Notes: generated by a model not told the origin, from the sequence alone. Shown: positions 50,791 to 62,691, counted from the stretch's first letter. The stretch: DNA of 64,000 bases from Kalaharituber pfeilii (GCA_015179045.1 WHUZ01000003.1:1178001-1242000); one strand, 5' to 3'. Numbers and translations: made by a program.

Positions 50791-51531
50791 TTAGAAATTC
50801 GCGGATGGATTGACAGTTCCTGGGGGCTTGTGATATTGGTCAAGTGTTGCTTTGAAAGTATCTTGTCGAAGAGGGTTGGTAGAGCTTGGCGAAGCTGCCG
50901 AGTCATCATTAAATCCAACAGACTTCTTCCTCCTCAGTCGATACGCCACAATAGCCAAGGCACCGATGATAATGGACCCTCCAACTCCAACCACTACACC
51001 AATGATGGTATTCCTCGTGCTGGCAGATATCCCACCGCGATTATCATCATTTCCGCTGGGTGTCGGTGTCACTACAAGCGTTTGCGTTGATGATGTATAC
51101 AGTGTGGAAACCACATATGATCCAGATTCACTAAAAGTTATTGTTCTTATATCTGTCACTATAACTGTCGTCTTGGTAGTGAGTCGTGTAGAGGTCTCCT
51201 GTGTCTCAGAGGTTGAAGTTTCATCAGGAGGTGCGGTACTAGTAGGCCTAACTGATGTGGACGACGGGGGTATAGTCGAGGACTCAGAAGTACTTCGCGT
51301 TACAGTGGTTGTCTCTTCAGAGGTTGTACTAATCGTAGTCGTTGAGCTGGATGACACTGAAGTTTCCTGGACTGAGGAAGATGTGGTTGACGTTGAGGAA
51401 GTCGAATTCCGTTCATCCTGCCTCCTGTCTAGGACAAATCCCACAATCTCGCCGACAACACTGTAGGCCGAAACTGTCGTGAAAAATAGGTAAATGGCGG
51501 CGCATAAGAGAAAAGCAAGTCTCCTGTTCAT
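50791..51531 (-). CDS. Ser/Thr-rich single-pass membrane protein (Mid2/Wsc-like architecture)
   Basis: Single-exon frame of 246 residues from the ATG at 51531. A signal peptide is evident (RRLAFLLCAAIYLFFTTVSA). It is followed by a ~110-residue Ser/Thr-rich stretch likely to be O-mannosylated. One transmembrane helix (TIIGVVVGVGGSIIIGALAI) ends in the stop-transfer YRLRRKK, with a ~45-residue cytoplasmic tail. This is the layout of fungal cell-wall stress sensors and many Pezizomycotina mucin-like proteins. There is no WSC Cys domain. Upstream signalling to Rho1, which is also in this window, is a speculative role only. The overlapping 204-codon frame on the other strand is a compositional shadow of the Ser/Thr repeats. 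Confidence 0.8.
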   Translation of the reverse strand: MNRRLAFLLCAAIYLFFTTVSAYSVVGEIVGFVLDRRQDERNSTSSTSTTSSSVQETSVSSSSTTTISTTSEETTTVTRSTSESSTIPPSSTSVRPTSTAPPDETSTSETQETSTRLTTKTTVIVTDIRTITFSESGSYVVSTLYTSSTQTLVVTPTPSGNDDNRGGISASTRNTIIGVVVGVGGSIIIGALAIVAYRLRRKKSVGFNDDSAASPSSTNPLRQDTFKATLDQYHKPPGTVNPSANF

Positions 51532-53837
51532 GGTGCTCAAGGTCGAAACGCGGCCGCTGTTTGAGTGCTCGAGTGTAAAGTTTTTTGGAGTGTTGCGCCG
51601 GCGCCGATGAATTGGTGTGTTTCGGCAAAGTATATGTATGGCTTAAGTCGCTCCTCGTTGCAGTTTGTCGAGAACTTTGAGGATGGGCGAGATGCCTGGG
51701 ATAACTTTGGTGTGCTAGGAAGAGAAAAAAGATTAAGTGCCCGTGCGGCGGCGGTACTTTGGGGGCGGTTAAAAGATGTGGACAGAAGCGAGTGCTCGAT
51801 TAACAAAAAAAGAGTGTGTGGTGTGGGTACGTATGTGGCATCAAGGGAATGTGGAAGGTCAAATTCAAAGTGCACGCAGGAAGGGAGGGTGCGAGAGGAT
51901 TGCGGGAGGGATGGAGGCAAGAGATGCAATCTTGTATTCAAGGGTCGTTGACTAAGGTGGTGCTGAGCTACGGGGAAAGGAATGCCCGGTGGTCTCACAA
52001 GGAAGGGGGGCGAGCGAATCAAGCAGGCAAATTATAAGGCATGCCACTGGACTCAGCAAATGGAGGGAACAAGGAAACAACGTGAGCGAGCGTGGCGGAG
52101 CAGCAAAATGGAGCGCACACAAAGCAACCAGTCTGGAATCTCCGGCGCCGCGACAGGGCGCGCAGGGTTTGCGGGGAGGGAGCGCGCAGCGACGGAGGGT
52201 CTATCATACTGTATTAGACCACAGCCAGCTTTGTGTTTGAAGGGCCTCCGATGCATATCATAGCTGCACGAAGGATCAATGCTATCTTGGATCTCTCTTG
52301 AAGAGACGGCTAACGAGTGCGTACAAGCTCGCCTGACTTACGTGGATAGGATGGGGCGCTGGCGTGAAGACTGCGCCGGCAGTCGGATGCGGGTGCTTCG
52401 GTCTCGGAGGGGTTCCGCTCCAGTGCCAAACGCCCTGCAGTCTCGTGACGAAGGCCCTGAACCCAAGCGGATATGCATATGCTCTTAAATTAGCATCTGT
52501 CTAGCCCAACAGCTCCGCGTATCTTCAGGGTAAAATTGTCGAGAGTGGGAAAAATGCTCCCCAGATGGCTATACCAAGACTGGCTGCTCATGCCACCCTG
52601 AGCCCTTTACACCCCGGCCTCGAAGTATTCACAATGTGGCCTTGTACAACAGCAGTGTTTTACTTGTACTCGTACACTCAATACTGATAAAGTGAATGCA
52701 ACCAATTGCAGGCAGATATTCTCTCTCTTCGAAGAATAGAGAGCGGTTTGTGAAACTACATACTACGGCACCTGGAAATCCCCCCAAGTGACCTGCCTTA
52801 CATAGCCCTAGGGATTTACATTTTACCCCTAAGACACACTGATGCTCATTAAAGCCCAGGTCCATAGAAACACATTCCAGTTGAGTCGTCTCCTGCCTGA
52901 AGTAGCTTACGTTTCATCTAGATCGATGAAGCTCCTTTTGCCACACTAAAGCTTCGCATCTGCAAACGAATGCACGCTTACTTGATATTACAAGAGATTA
53001 TCAACGAATAACCCGTGGTACTGAAAAAGTAGGTCAGCAGCTATACCTGCTATGCAGACCGTGCTCACGGAGTCAATTTTGAGTTACCCGAAATGCAGTG
53101 TTCACCTGCGTTTAGTTGCTAGTATAGGGAAAACTTCAGCAGATTCAGGTTAAACTAAGTTTATGTTGACAAGTGATGACGTACCTGACGTACCGAGAAT
53201 ACTGACATCCCCCCAACCATGCTCGATTTAAAAGCCGAGCAAAACCCCACAACTTGACCGAAATGCATCCATTGAAGATTCGGGAAATAATTTGAAATCC
53301 ACGATGTTGCTTAAGGCGATTGTTAAGAGTAAGAGGAGACGGCTTGACTGCATGTCTTGCGACCCAAGGGATACTGAGAAAAAGCTGAGCGACGAGGCTT
53401 ATAGAGTTGACGGTGTCCTCGTTGGGTTATGTTATGATACTCCGTTGAAACACAGGGAAGGCCCCCTAGTCCCCATCAACGCCTTGTAGAGTACCTCTCC
53501 TTCAGTCATCCAGTGCACCTTTCTAAAGCGGGTACCCTCACCCCGTACGTAAGTACTTGTGGTAGACGGATATCGATTCTATGATCGTACGCTTGCTACA
53601 CCAGAGTTGCTACATGAATCCTGTTTTCGCATGATATCATACCCAGACTTCAAGAATTCTGGAGAAAGCGCATTACTTTGTTCTAAAAAAGAGAGCCAAG
53701 AAAATAGTCTGCGCTGTGATTTTCGTGCTTGCATTGCCCCTGCATTTCATTTCAGGAAATTTCTTTCACACCTTCTCAAAGCATCTAACAATTGAAGTCC
53801 TCTTCGGCTCAACGAGCCTCAGTTACTATTCTACACA
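51532..53837. other. Intergenic region
   Basis: Between the divergently oriented Ser/Thr-rich membrane protein and the PQ-loop gene. Frames up to 160 codons occur but start at non-ATG codons or are low-complexity; none has a recognisable motif. Confidence 0.55.
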
Positions 53838-55027
53838 ATGTTAGAAGTGCCACCTAGTCTCTCTACTAGAGAGGCGTTGTCCGGAATTGCTGGCTCAATA
53901 TCACTCGCCAGCTGGATTCTTCTTCTTGTATTCTAGCCCTCTCCAACCTTTTCTCTATATCTTCTGACTCATTGGTTGTGACAGGTACCCCAATTAGTTG
54001 AGAACTTCAAGAATGGAAATGCAGACGGCATTTCTACTGCTTTCCTTTTAACGTGGTTGGTGGGAGACATTTCCAATCTCATAGGCGAGTTATACTAGTC
54101 GGGCGCCTCAGCATCACAGTCTTAGCTAACGTGCCAGTACGAACGATATAGGTTCAATTTGGGCGAGGCTACTACCAACTGTTATTGCCCTCGCTGTATA
54201 CTTCTGCTTCGCGGATTTCGTGCTTTTAACCCAGGTTCTTTATTACAACCGACTATCAAAATCCCGACCGTCCGCTACTGCTGCGCGCCGACATTCTCAC
54301 ACACGACGGCACAATGCAGCTCCGCAACCATCTGACGGCCCTACCCAGCCTTTGCTTCCTCGTCGAGACAGTATCAGCACACAATCAATCACATATCGTC
54401 GCCAGTCATTCCAGAGGAGACGAGACTCGTTATCTGCAGTGCTTGAAAAGAGGCCTTCAACAAGCGCTGTTGTAACCAGGAACGCAGTCGCAATTGTTGG
54501 AACATGTTTGGCCGGGACGCTTGGTTGGCTTGTGGCATGGAAAACAGGTGCTTGGTCTGCGCCGAATGGGGATGTTAGAGGCAGACCGCAAGCATACGGG
54601 GCGGAAATCCTGGGGTATATTTCAGCAGCGTTGTACCTAGGAGCTCGCATCCCTCAAATTATCCAGAACTATCGCAAGCAATCTTGCGAAGGTAACATAT
54701 TCATTCTCTATTGCGAGCCTGGGTTCAAGCTCATCATGCCTACTTCTGACAGGTCTATCAGTACTGTTCTTCATGCTGTCATTGCTCGGAAACCTTACTT
54801 ATGGTGCAGGGGTAGGAGCGACCCAATGCATAACGAGAACTGCAAGCTAATTATCTCATGCGCAGATTTTATTTCACTCAACCGAACAAGCATATGTGGT
54901 GGACAATTTACCTTGGTTACTGGGTAGCTTGGGCACGATGGTCGAGGATGTGATAATCTTCTGCCAGTTTCGATTGTACAAAGTAGAGGATGAGGATGAG
55001 GGGCCCGATAGTAGTGCCGTTGTCTAG
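53838..55027 (+). CDS. PQ-loop vacuolar amino-acid transporter (Ypq/Rtc2-like)
   Basis: Exons 53838-53927, 53985-54084, 54152-54691, 54753-54811, 54866-55027, total 316 residues. PQ-loop proteins of this type export cationic amino acids from the vacuole or lysosome. Both PQ motifs are visible: VPQLVENFKNGNADGIS in exon 2 and RIPQIIQNYRKQSCEGLS across exons 3-4. Further family blocks are WLVGDISNLIGSIWARLLPT and VYFCFADFVLLTQVLYY, then LFFMLSLLGNLTYGAG and DNLPWLLGSLGTMVEDVIIF near the end. A ~100-residue Arg/Ser-rich cytoplasmic loop separates the halves. Intron 2 (54085-54151) uses a GC donor (ATAG/GCGAGT) with branch GCTAAC; no GT donor keeps the frame. Length, motifs and topology match fungal Ypq proteins. 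Confidence 0.92.
54085..54151 (+). other. GC-AG intron in the PQ-loop gene
   Basis: The join SNLIG/SIWARLL, strongly conserved in the family, requires the exon to end after ATAG with the intron beginning GCGAGT and ending ATAG. The nearest GT (54089-54090) would give the wrong phase. Confidence 0.8.
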
Positions 55028-55552
55028 CAATTTTGGTCGACATTGGGGATATGGAGTGATGGCAGGCCCTAGGTCGACAACATCGCCAAGATGCGAATAT
55101 TGTGTGCTAACCAGTAAATCCTGGTTCATTAGATTAGCTATGGTTATATGTGCCATAGAATGCCTAGTATAAACCATCTGAGATTGTTTCGAAGAAATGA
55201 TAATGTTAATCCCTACTTATGATACAACTAAAACTACCAGTGCAACTCCGAATCCCGAATTCCAAACACAGGTGATGGTAATATAATAAGAAAAGATGGC
55301 TCAGATGTTAATGATTATAGACGTCCCGTTTCTTCACTTCCACAGAGTCAGGCGAAATGGTTGAAGATGGACCACGGCCATTCCGTGTTTTATTCCCATT
55401 TGTTTTAATTTTTGATTCCGTTGACCTAGAATCTACGTGAATCCAAACCGGAAAACCAAAGCCCTGTAAAATTTTGGACGCTTTCATATCAAAGAAACAG
55501 AGAGGAACAAGATGTCGAAAGGAAAAAGAAATATGCGGCGAAAATTAGGTGC
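55028..55552. other. Convergent intergenic region
   Basis: 525 bp between the stop codons of the PQ-loop gene and the P1 gene. No gene or repeat seen. Confidence 0.6.
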
Positions 55553-56088
55553 TTAGTCGAACAATCCGAAACCCATGTCCTCATCGGACTCCTATCCACT
55601 TGTTAGCGGCTTATGAGTGATGCTTCCGATAAATCTGACTGACCTCTTTCTCCTCTGGCTTCTCCTCCTCCTTTGGTGCCTCTGCCGCGGCGGCAGCGCC
55701 ACCAGCGGCACCACCAGCGGCAGCGGCAGCTGGAGCAGCACCACCCCCAGACCCAACATTTAGTAGCAAGTCCTTAACGTCCTTCCCCTCTAAAGCCTAT
55801 TCTTCAGGGACATCCCGTCAGTATACCCAGTCAAATATTTAACGTCGTATCAGTGCTGTACGTTGAGGAATAGCGTGCCTTTGCGAATAGAGTTGTCCAG
55901 ATTGGCTCAACATCATCAACATTGGCAGCCTTGATGAGGGATTGCAGTTTATCTGCCTATTGATGATGGCATTCGTAAGTCCTCTGGATCACACAGTTGA
56001 TACTTCAGGAGAAACGTACGGTGATTTCAACACCATCATCGGCAAGGATGAGTGCAGCGTAGGAAACGGCAAGCTCGGCGGTAGACAT
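55553..56088 (-). CDS. rpp1: 60S acidic ribosomal protein P1, four exons
   Basis: Part of the ribosomal stalk that recruits translation GTPases. Exons 56088-56020, 55956-55879, 55796-55644, 55591-55553, total 112 residues. The N-terminal dimerisation domain ([20 protein letters not shown], then [20 protein letters not shown]) is followed by an Ala/Gly hinge and an acidic tail ending [12 protein letters not shown], the conserved P-protein tip. Intron 2 (55797-55878) must use a GC donor (AAAG/GCACGC) because TTLFAK joins [11 protein letters not shown] in all P1 proteins and no GT lies at the junction; it has a CTGAC branch and ATAG acceptor. The gene is divergent from the DUF2408 gene. Confidence 0.96.
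55797..55878 (-). other. GC-AG intron in the ribosomal P1 gene
   Basis: 82-nt intron reading GCACGC..CTGAC..GAATAG on the minus strand, placed exactly at the Lys-Ala junction of the conserved FAKALEGKDV block. Confidence 0.88.
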
Positions 56089-56396
56089 TTTGTGTGTATT
56101 GAAGTCGATCCAAGTTTTAGTTATCCGGTCAGTGGGGTTGTAGCTGGCGGGTAATGCGACGCACGTTGGTTCTCGCGAGTTGTCGTCGGTCTGTGTTTGA
56201 TGCCACTTTCCACTTCGAACATTGCAAACAAGGGTGTGTACAGGGTATGCCCTAATGCCTGAGAACAATGGTATTCAGAGGAAGCTAGGGTGCCAAGAAA
56301 ACCTTCAAATGCTTGGCACGTCACGCCTTGGCTTCCATCATCGCAGGTCAAAGTATCAGTGCTGCTTTCAACAGCATTGGAACAGTCGGCATCACA
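56089..56396. promoter_or_regulatory. Divergent promoter between ribosomal P1 and the DUF2408 gene
   Basis: 308 bp separate the start codons. A TTCTCGCGAG palindrome-like element lies around 56170-56180, but I do not assign it to a known factor. Confidence 0.45.
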
Positions 56397-58157
56397 ATGA
56401 CTAGCATTGCTGAAGAACAACACAAGGTATTCCTCGCAAAGTTACAAGGGATTCGCGATAATCTGGGGGCGCTCAGGAAGGATAGAACAGTTTACATTCG
56501 TTCCACAGATGTGATGCTGCAGTATGACCTACTATGCCAGCAAATCCAAGCTGTTGCGCATCTGGATAAGGACACAGATGAGGCCGATGGCCTGAGCCGA
56601 AGTGTGTAATTATCCATAAAAAAAATATCCGGACAGACATTCTAACAGCAGCATCAGTTTATCTTCTTACCACTGACTGTTTCCTTTTAATATCATTATT
56701 CTTCCTTACTGTTGGCAAGAACAATGAGCCCCCTGCAGCGTGAGTACCTGCTAGTTCTTACCCTGAGTTAGAATCATAAATTGTTGACCACGGCTTACTT
56801 AGGTTTGCTGCGCTTGTTATCATCAAGGTTAGAGGCAGTCCCCCGGGAAACTCAAACATTCCAGACTAACAAAAGCACAAAAACCATAGCGTTTGATCAA
56901 ACACTTAAATGAATCTGGAAACTTTTCCGGAAAAGACATTCACCCAATTGAACTTAAGCTGGCAGAGCTTAGTGCAAACATAGAACACGGAAGACATTCG
57001 CATCCTGCTTACATTATTGAACAACTCCAACCTTTAGTCAACGATTCATTTGATGCTCTGAAGCCTCTTCAGGAGAAGCTAGCACGAATTTCGGTCGATT
57101 TGCAGCCGCTACATGAGAAGTTGGTTTCCATTAGGAGATCCATTAAAGGATGTGAAGCTCGATCCACGGCAAGTCTTCATTCCAAGTCATTGAATATTAA
57201 GGCCATTGCTAATACATCTGCGTAGTTTGCTGTCAGCGAGGTCAGGGATTTTCAGCACCAGCTTGAGGAGATTGAGGGCAGTAAAATTGAGGGAAAGTTC
57301 TTAGCGCCAGATGGCAGCGAGCCCCTGGGCCAAGAAATAGTACAGGATTTATTGGAGAAATGCAAAACACTGGCAAACGAAGCTCTTGAAAGGTAGACCG
57401 TTTACGCTGAGACATGATTCTGTTGCTAATTGTGTAAAGACAAGGGAAAATTGCACCCTCTCTTCGTGCGACTTCAAGCAAGCTCATGAAGCTCAAGTCA
57501 CATCTGGAACGTTTGTCAGTGACACAGGCGTGGTCACTTCGAGAGACCGATCTATATGATTATATTATTGAGGTCCAGGACATTGATAGATCTCGAGTAA
57601 ATGGAAAGTTTGTGGACACAGACGGAAACTCTCCTGAAGATGGGCAAAGTGTAAGGACTCAGTCATTAATGCCGTTCACATTGCGCTAAACGTTCGAATA
57701 GGTGCTATTGTACCTAGTTCGCAAATGCTATATGCATATCTTTAGTCTAGTGGTTTCAAGTGAAGTATGTGTTGAGCCACCAGGCGAGCCCGGATCGAAG
57801 ATACTGACTTACTTTTAATGTAGCCTGTCAGTGAAGCTTTGACACCTATCTATAATCAATTGCAGACTGTCAGACGGTGTTTAGTGGAGGTTCAGAATTC
57901 GGGTGGTGTTTCCTCTGCTCGAGAGTTGTACCCGTATAGTTTAAAGGTTTGTAATTTGACGTTCGCTTATTTAGAGACTAAATCTCTAATGAAGAAAATG
58001 CCCGCTGCAGCTTACGTCTATCGATAACATGAGGGTTGATGGTAAATTCATGGTGGGCCAAGATATCCCAGAAGGCCAAGGAAGAGTTACTTCATTATTA
58101 GCTGAATGCTTTGAGATTATTGCTGAGTTGAGAGCCTCCACTGAGGATACACCTTAA
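56397..58157 (+). CDS. DUF2408-domain fungal protein, nine exons
   Basis: Exons 56397-56601, 56658-56739, 56803-56827, 56890-57185, 57237-57392, 57440-57650, 57702-57764, 57824-57946, 58011-58157, total 435 residues. The recognisable features are the two repeated RV(D/N)GKF blocks of the DUF2408 family: EGKFLAPDGSEPLGQ, RVNGKFVDTDGNSPEDGQ and RVDGKFMVGQDIPEGQG. Each is followed by a helical segment. The N-terminal part has TVYIRSTDVMLQYDLLCQQI and SLFFLTVGKNNEPPAAFAAL, also family-typical. The protein appears mostly alpha-helical. The molecular function of the family is not known to me. The intron at 57186-57236 is the least certain because an alternative AG lies at 57225; the chosen one keeps phase and gives NEVRDFQHQLEE. 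Confidence 0.88.
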
Positions 58158-60390
58158 GAGTTGACTCAAAATGACAATGCTTAGTCTAAAAATTAACGAA
58201 GAATTAAGATTTTGAAAGGGGAGGGAAAGACATGACGGTTTGATACTATCGCGACACTTGTATGGTTTACTTGGATAATGACTGTTTTTTATGTATACTA
58301 CGAAGCATGAGTTTTGTATCCTACTTTTGATGCTTACTGCATATCATCGTTAGTTGGTATATCTTATACTGTTGGAGTAACATGTTCCAAAGGTGGAGGC
58401 AGTGACGTTTAGCGTAAAGATACTCGAGAAAGTTATTATATGTATTCTGGAACAGCTGGCTGCAGTATCACGATACAGAGGCTGAGCCCCTTGCCATTGA
58501 ATCACGTGACAAATCTAAACAAAAAGCCGAGAATTCAGAAGCTCCTTGTTACGAGACTATAGAAGCTCTAGTCTTACGGGAGTGGCAGGGTTTTCTTGGG
58601 ATAGCGGTTCCAGAAGGGCTCAACAAATGGTAGCTATGCGCAAACATTTTATTATTCTTTCCCAGATTTAGTGTCAAATTGATAGAAGGTTGATAACCTT
58701 ATACTAAGGCAACTAGAGATCGCCCACCTGGACTGTGATAGTTGATGTACCACTGTAGTACTGATATGCCCAAGTGTCACGGGTGATTGGTGAAGGCTAT
58801 GCCCTTATAGTCACGTCTTTCGCGTGTCTCGGAATTATTCATTCTCATGAAGGGTATGTTGATTCTAGACGACTGTAGTCAGAGCTACATTGTGTATCGG
58901 TCGAGGCTGCTTGAGTTTACATTCGTCAATGGCTTACTGGGACAATTATATTGCGACGCTTGCCTGGGCCCTCAGTCGAGATACGCTCAGACGATCATGT
59001 CGAGTGCCGGGTGAGTCTGACCTCTAGCTCATAGACACAAGTTGAGGGGTGCATTCAGAGCTGCATGGACTGTAAACATGTCGGGGTTACATTACTTCTT
59101 TCAAGGTTCGAGCATTAGACTAGGTAGTCGAGGCATTCTACACGTTCATAGACTGATGTAGAGATGTACTGTCAAGTACTTGTCAGAACCTCGCCCTGCC
59201 CAAGCCCAGCCCTACTGCTGGAAATCGACCTCTGACGGAGCCTTTATAGCCCGGCCCAGGTGGTCTTACTTTTCTCCAATATTTGTTTTCAAATTTCGAA
59301 AACTTAATTTTTCTGTCATCTATCGAGATGAAGCTTGTCAAACCCGGCGACGGGGAATATGGATCTCTAATCTACTTACCCATGCGAAAATATTGTTCAA
59401 ACAGGCTTTTGTTACGGTATCATGGTCGGCAACATGTAAGATTGGCCTTCCATTTCCCCTTAGCTTTCGAATTCCCACTCACTAGGCTCAGCCTTGGCCG
59501 GTGTGCTTGCACCAGCCCTGCAAGGTTTCTTGGTTCCCTTTTGACTCTACGCAGGTCTGAGCCCGGTTAAGGATCGTCAGTCGCCTCCCATATCCACCCC
59601 TACCTATCGTGTATTATGCTGCGCGCCTTGACATATGGAGCCACCTCTGGATGCCATTTGCCCACGCCGGGCTGGGTTTGGCGGCGTGTGGGCGATATCA
59701 TAGTCTGCTCATCCCAAATGCCAGGAAGCACCTGCTTGAGGTTACCCAATAAACCCAGCGGTGCTTGCTTGTAACAGCGTATTCAAGCAGGACGCTGGCA
59801 GGGGTAGGATCTCCCGGCTTCCGCACACAGCAGCTCGGAGCAGGTAGGACTCAGAGAGACCGTAGCAAGTAGCACAGCACTACCAGCAGCACATCAGCAC
59901 GCAGCGGATTGCGTAGGCAGAGCAGTAACGCTCGCCATCACGCCGCGAGCTGTCCTGTATGCCGCAAGAAGTATGTGTAGGGGAACACGGCTGTCCCCTC
60001 GAGCAGCACAGCACGGTGAAGAAATTTGAAGACCAGCAAGATGGCAGCTCTGCTCTGGCCTACGCTGCAGCTACCTACCCACACCGACATCTCGCGACCC
60101 GAGCCAGGCCGTGCTGGGGCGCTGCGCTGGACTGGGGCTGCCGCCGAGCCGCGTTGCTGGTGTGTATTAGAGTGTGGTGCTGCCTGCTGCTGCTGCCAGG
60201 CCGTGGCAGAAACGGTGGGTGAGGATGGCGCGGAGCATGAGGGCATGGGAGCCTGGGAGGTGCGTGGGGGACTGGCCGCGCTGTAAGCTTGAATTGAAGC
60301 TGGGCGCATAGGGTACGTAGGGCGCCGCTGCTGCTGGTGCTGCTGCGCCATCCCCGTCGCTCGTGTGCTGCAGCGCCGGACTGACTACCC

Positions 60391-60420
60391 TCTCCTCTCC
60401 TCTCCTCTCCTCTCCTCTCC
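60391..60420. repeat. (TCTCC)6 pentanucleotide microsatellite
   Basis: Six perfect TCTCC units. Confidence 0.95.
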
Positions 60421-60495
60421 TCTATCCATCCGTCCTGCCCTTTGCCCTCTGCTGCCAGCTCTCCTCCCTGACTATATCTGCTCCATTCGTTCGTT

Positions 60496-60515
60496 CGCTC
60501 GCTCGCTCGCTCGCT
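60496..60515. repeat. (CGCT)5 tetranucleotide microsatellite
   Basis: CGTT units lead into about five CGCT units. Confidence 0.9.
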
Positions 60516-61123
60516 CTCCAGTCTCACGCTCGAACGAAGCCGCGCTGCAATCGCCTGAGCCGAACTAACGGCAGAGTAACGCAAGAAAGTGTGAGTAAGC
60601 TCCTCGGTTTCTCTGGCAGCCTGGCTTGCCAACCCCTTGCAAAAAAACTAAAAACCCCCTTCTCCCACTCCCACACCAACTCACTCTCCACTCGCATCCC
60701 CCCCCAAACCCCCAAAAACCCCAAAGACTCAACCCAAACCCAAAGAATCCCCCCCTCTCCATCCTAGCCCAACCCCGAATTAATACCATCCACACCCATC
60801 TCCTCCCTCTGTCCTCTTTCCACACAACCAGTCCAGCTCCCCCCCCTCCCAACCCCCCAACCCCCAGCCCAACAACAACAGAAAACACCACACACTTAAA
60901 CCTCTTCTTTGCTATCATTGTCCTGCCGATTTCCAGTACACCAGACTCACTCTCACTGTAACTACACCCCTTCTCTTATAATAATAATTAACTGCTGCTT
61001 CCCCCATCCGTGTACGTTGCCGTCTACTAACTGGTCGTGTCTACGAGGATAGTTAGCATTTCATTTGAAGCTTATCTTTGTTTGTCTGTTACATACAATC
61101 TCTTGACGGAGCACTAAACAACT

Positions 61124-61213
61124 GTAAGTCCACTTGCAATCTTCTCTGTTCTCTCCATGTGGCTCGTACAGGCATCGGAACGCACAGAGTGCTGACAAAC
61201 AGTCTGTTCACAG
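61124..61213 (+). other. Probable 5' leader intron of Rho1, acceptor touching the ATG
   Basis: A consensus donor (GTAAGT) at 61124 and an acceptor TTCACAG ending at 61213 bracket 90 nt with a GCTGAC branch-like site. The start codon begins at the very next base. Splicing here would remove leader sequence only. Confidence 0.65.
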
Positions 61214-62067
61214 ATGGCTGAAATCCGTCGCAAGTTGGTTATTGTGGGTGACGGTGCGTGCGGAAAGACCTGTTTGCTCATGTAAGTTGCCAAACACACA
61301 CGGAGTGCTACCTCTACATCAGAGACAATATAAGTATTAATAACTTTTGCAGCGTGTTCTCTAAGGGAACATTCCCTGAGGTATGCAGGTCCATAGTTCT
61401 AGCTACATGAGGCTCAACTAACTCACATGCACACAACATCTAGGTCTATGTGCCAACTGTTTTCGAGAACTACGTTGCCGATGTCGAGGTCGACGGGAAG
61501 CATGTCGAATTAGCATTGTGGGATACAGCTGGTCAGGAAGACTACGACCGGCTCCGTCCTCTCTCATACCCCGATTCCCACGTCATTCTCGTTTGCTTCG
61601 CCATCGACTCTCCAGATTCCCTCGACAACGTGCAGGAGAAGGTTCGGGAACATTTTCACGTTATTGCTGCTTTTGACAATCTGTGCTAACCAAGCTTTAT
61701 ATATAGTGGAGCGCCGAGGTTCAACATTTCTGCCCCAACCTCCCAGTTATCCTCGTTGGCTGCAAGAAGGATCTCAGGCACGACCCCAAGACTGTGGCTG
61801 AGCTACAGAAGACGTCGCAGCAGCCAGTTACTGAGCAACAAGTAAGCAGATACCAAAATCGAGTTTTCTCTAGGTTCTTGCCAGGGCATCATCTAACCTG
61901 TTTCGACATTATAGGGTGACAACATGCGAAAAGCCATTGGTGCAGAGAAATATCTTGAATGTTCTGCAAAGACAAACGAGGGCGTTCGTGAAGTTTTCGA
62001 GCAAGCTACACGTTGTGCTTTGACGAGCAGGACGACGAAGAAGAAAAGGTCATGCAGCATTTTGTAA
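61214..62067 (+). CDS. rho1: Rho1 small GTPase
   Basis: Membrane-anchored GTPase that activates glucan synthase and the cell-integrity kinase pathway. Exons 61214-61281, 61353-61380, 61444-61641, 61707-61841, 61915-62067, total 193 residues. P-loop GDGACGKT at 12-19, switch [20 protein letters not shown] with Thr37, switch [22 protein letters not shown] with Gln63, the guanine-specificity GCKKDLR, the [15 protein letters not shown] block and a polybasic tail ending in the CAAX box CSIL (terminal Leu favours geranylgeranylation). The sequence is nearly collinear with other fungal Rho1 proteins. Start supported by the conserved [14 protein letters not shown]. Confidence 0.97.
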
Positions 62068-62691
62068 AAAGCATATGCAAGTTGGTGTTCGTAGAATGAT
62101 CGGAAGTTTAATGACATTGATGGAAATCCATTACATGCGGGATATCTACGTGGCACAGTAATGGAGGGGTCATCTCTATTTACTGCATTGTGTTCTGGTA
62201 CCCGCATTACTTTCGCCGTACGGGACGTTTAATTTGAGAGTCCGTTCAGGTTGGTATTCTGGACGTTGGTGGGTTATAGGTCCGAAATTTTGTACTTGGT
62301 GTGTTTTTTTCGAACCATTGTTATGTCTTTTGCGTTTTCTTGTCAAGCTCATGGTTATACTATCACCGTTTTCCTTTTTCATCTCTACTTTTTCTTACCA
62401 ATCTTACTTGGCGACACTGGCTGGCAGAAGAAATAATCAACCCTTTCCTTAAGAACTGAAGCGAGTCTCCAGTCTGTGTCTTCAAGTGTTATTAAGTCAT
62501 CTATTTGCTCTAAGTATGTAACAGTGATTTTTAAATAAACACATCAAATACAGTTGACAGCTTGCTTGATGAAATACACTGTAGCGTTTTGCAATTGTGA
62601 CAAAAACGATGTTGTATCGCCTTCCGAGAGAGCAAAGAAACTGAGCAAATGATCTTTGTTGGAGGAACAAACGACCAAGGTATTTACCAAA
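62068..62691. other. Convergent intergenic region
   Basis: 624 bp between the stop codons of Rho1 and the Ufd2 gene; T-rich, no gene seen. Confidence 0.6.

Larger units (their letters stand above)
58158..61213. other. Intergenic region with GC-rich island upstream of Rho1
   Basis: The left half has no recognisable gene. At 59.8-60.6 kb lies a GC-rich island, followed by (TCTCC)6 at 60391, (CGCT)n at 60496 and a long pyrimidine/C-rich tract to about 60.9 kb that probably forms the Rho1 promoter and leader. A likely 5' leader intron occupies 61124-61213. Confidence 0.6.

Noticed and set aside
50852..51466. 204-codon plus-strand frame opposite the Ser/Thr-rich membrane protein
   Set aside because: It is the compositional shadow of the Ser/Thr codons on the minus strand, which has signal peptide, membrane helix and a clean ATG.
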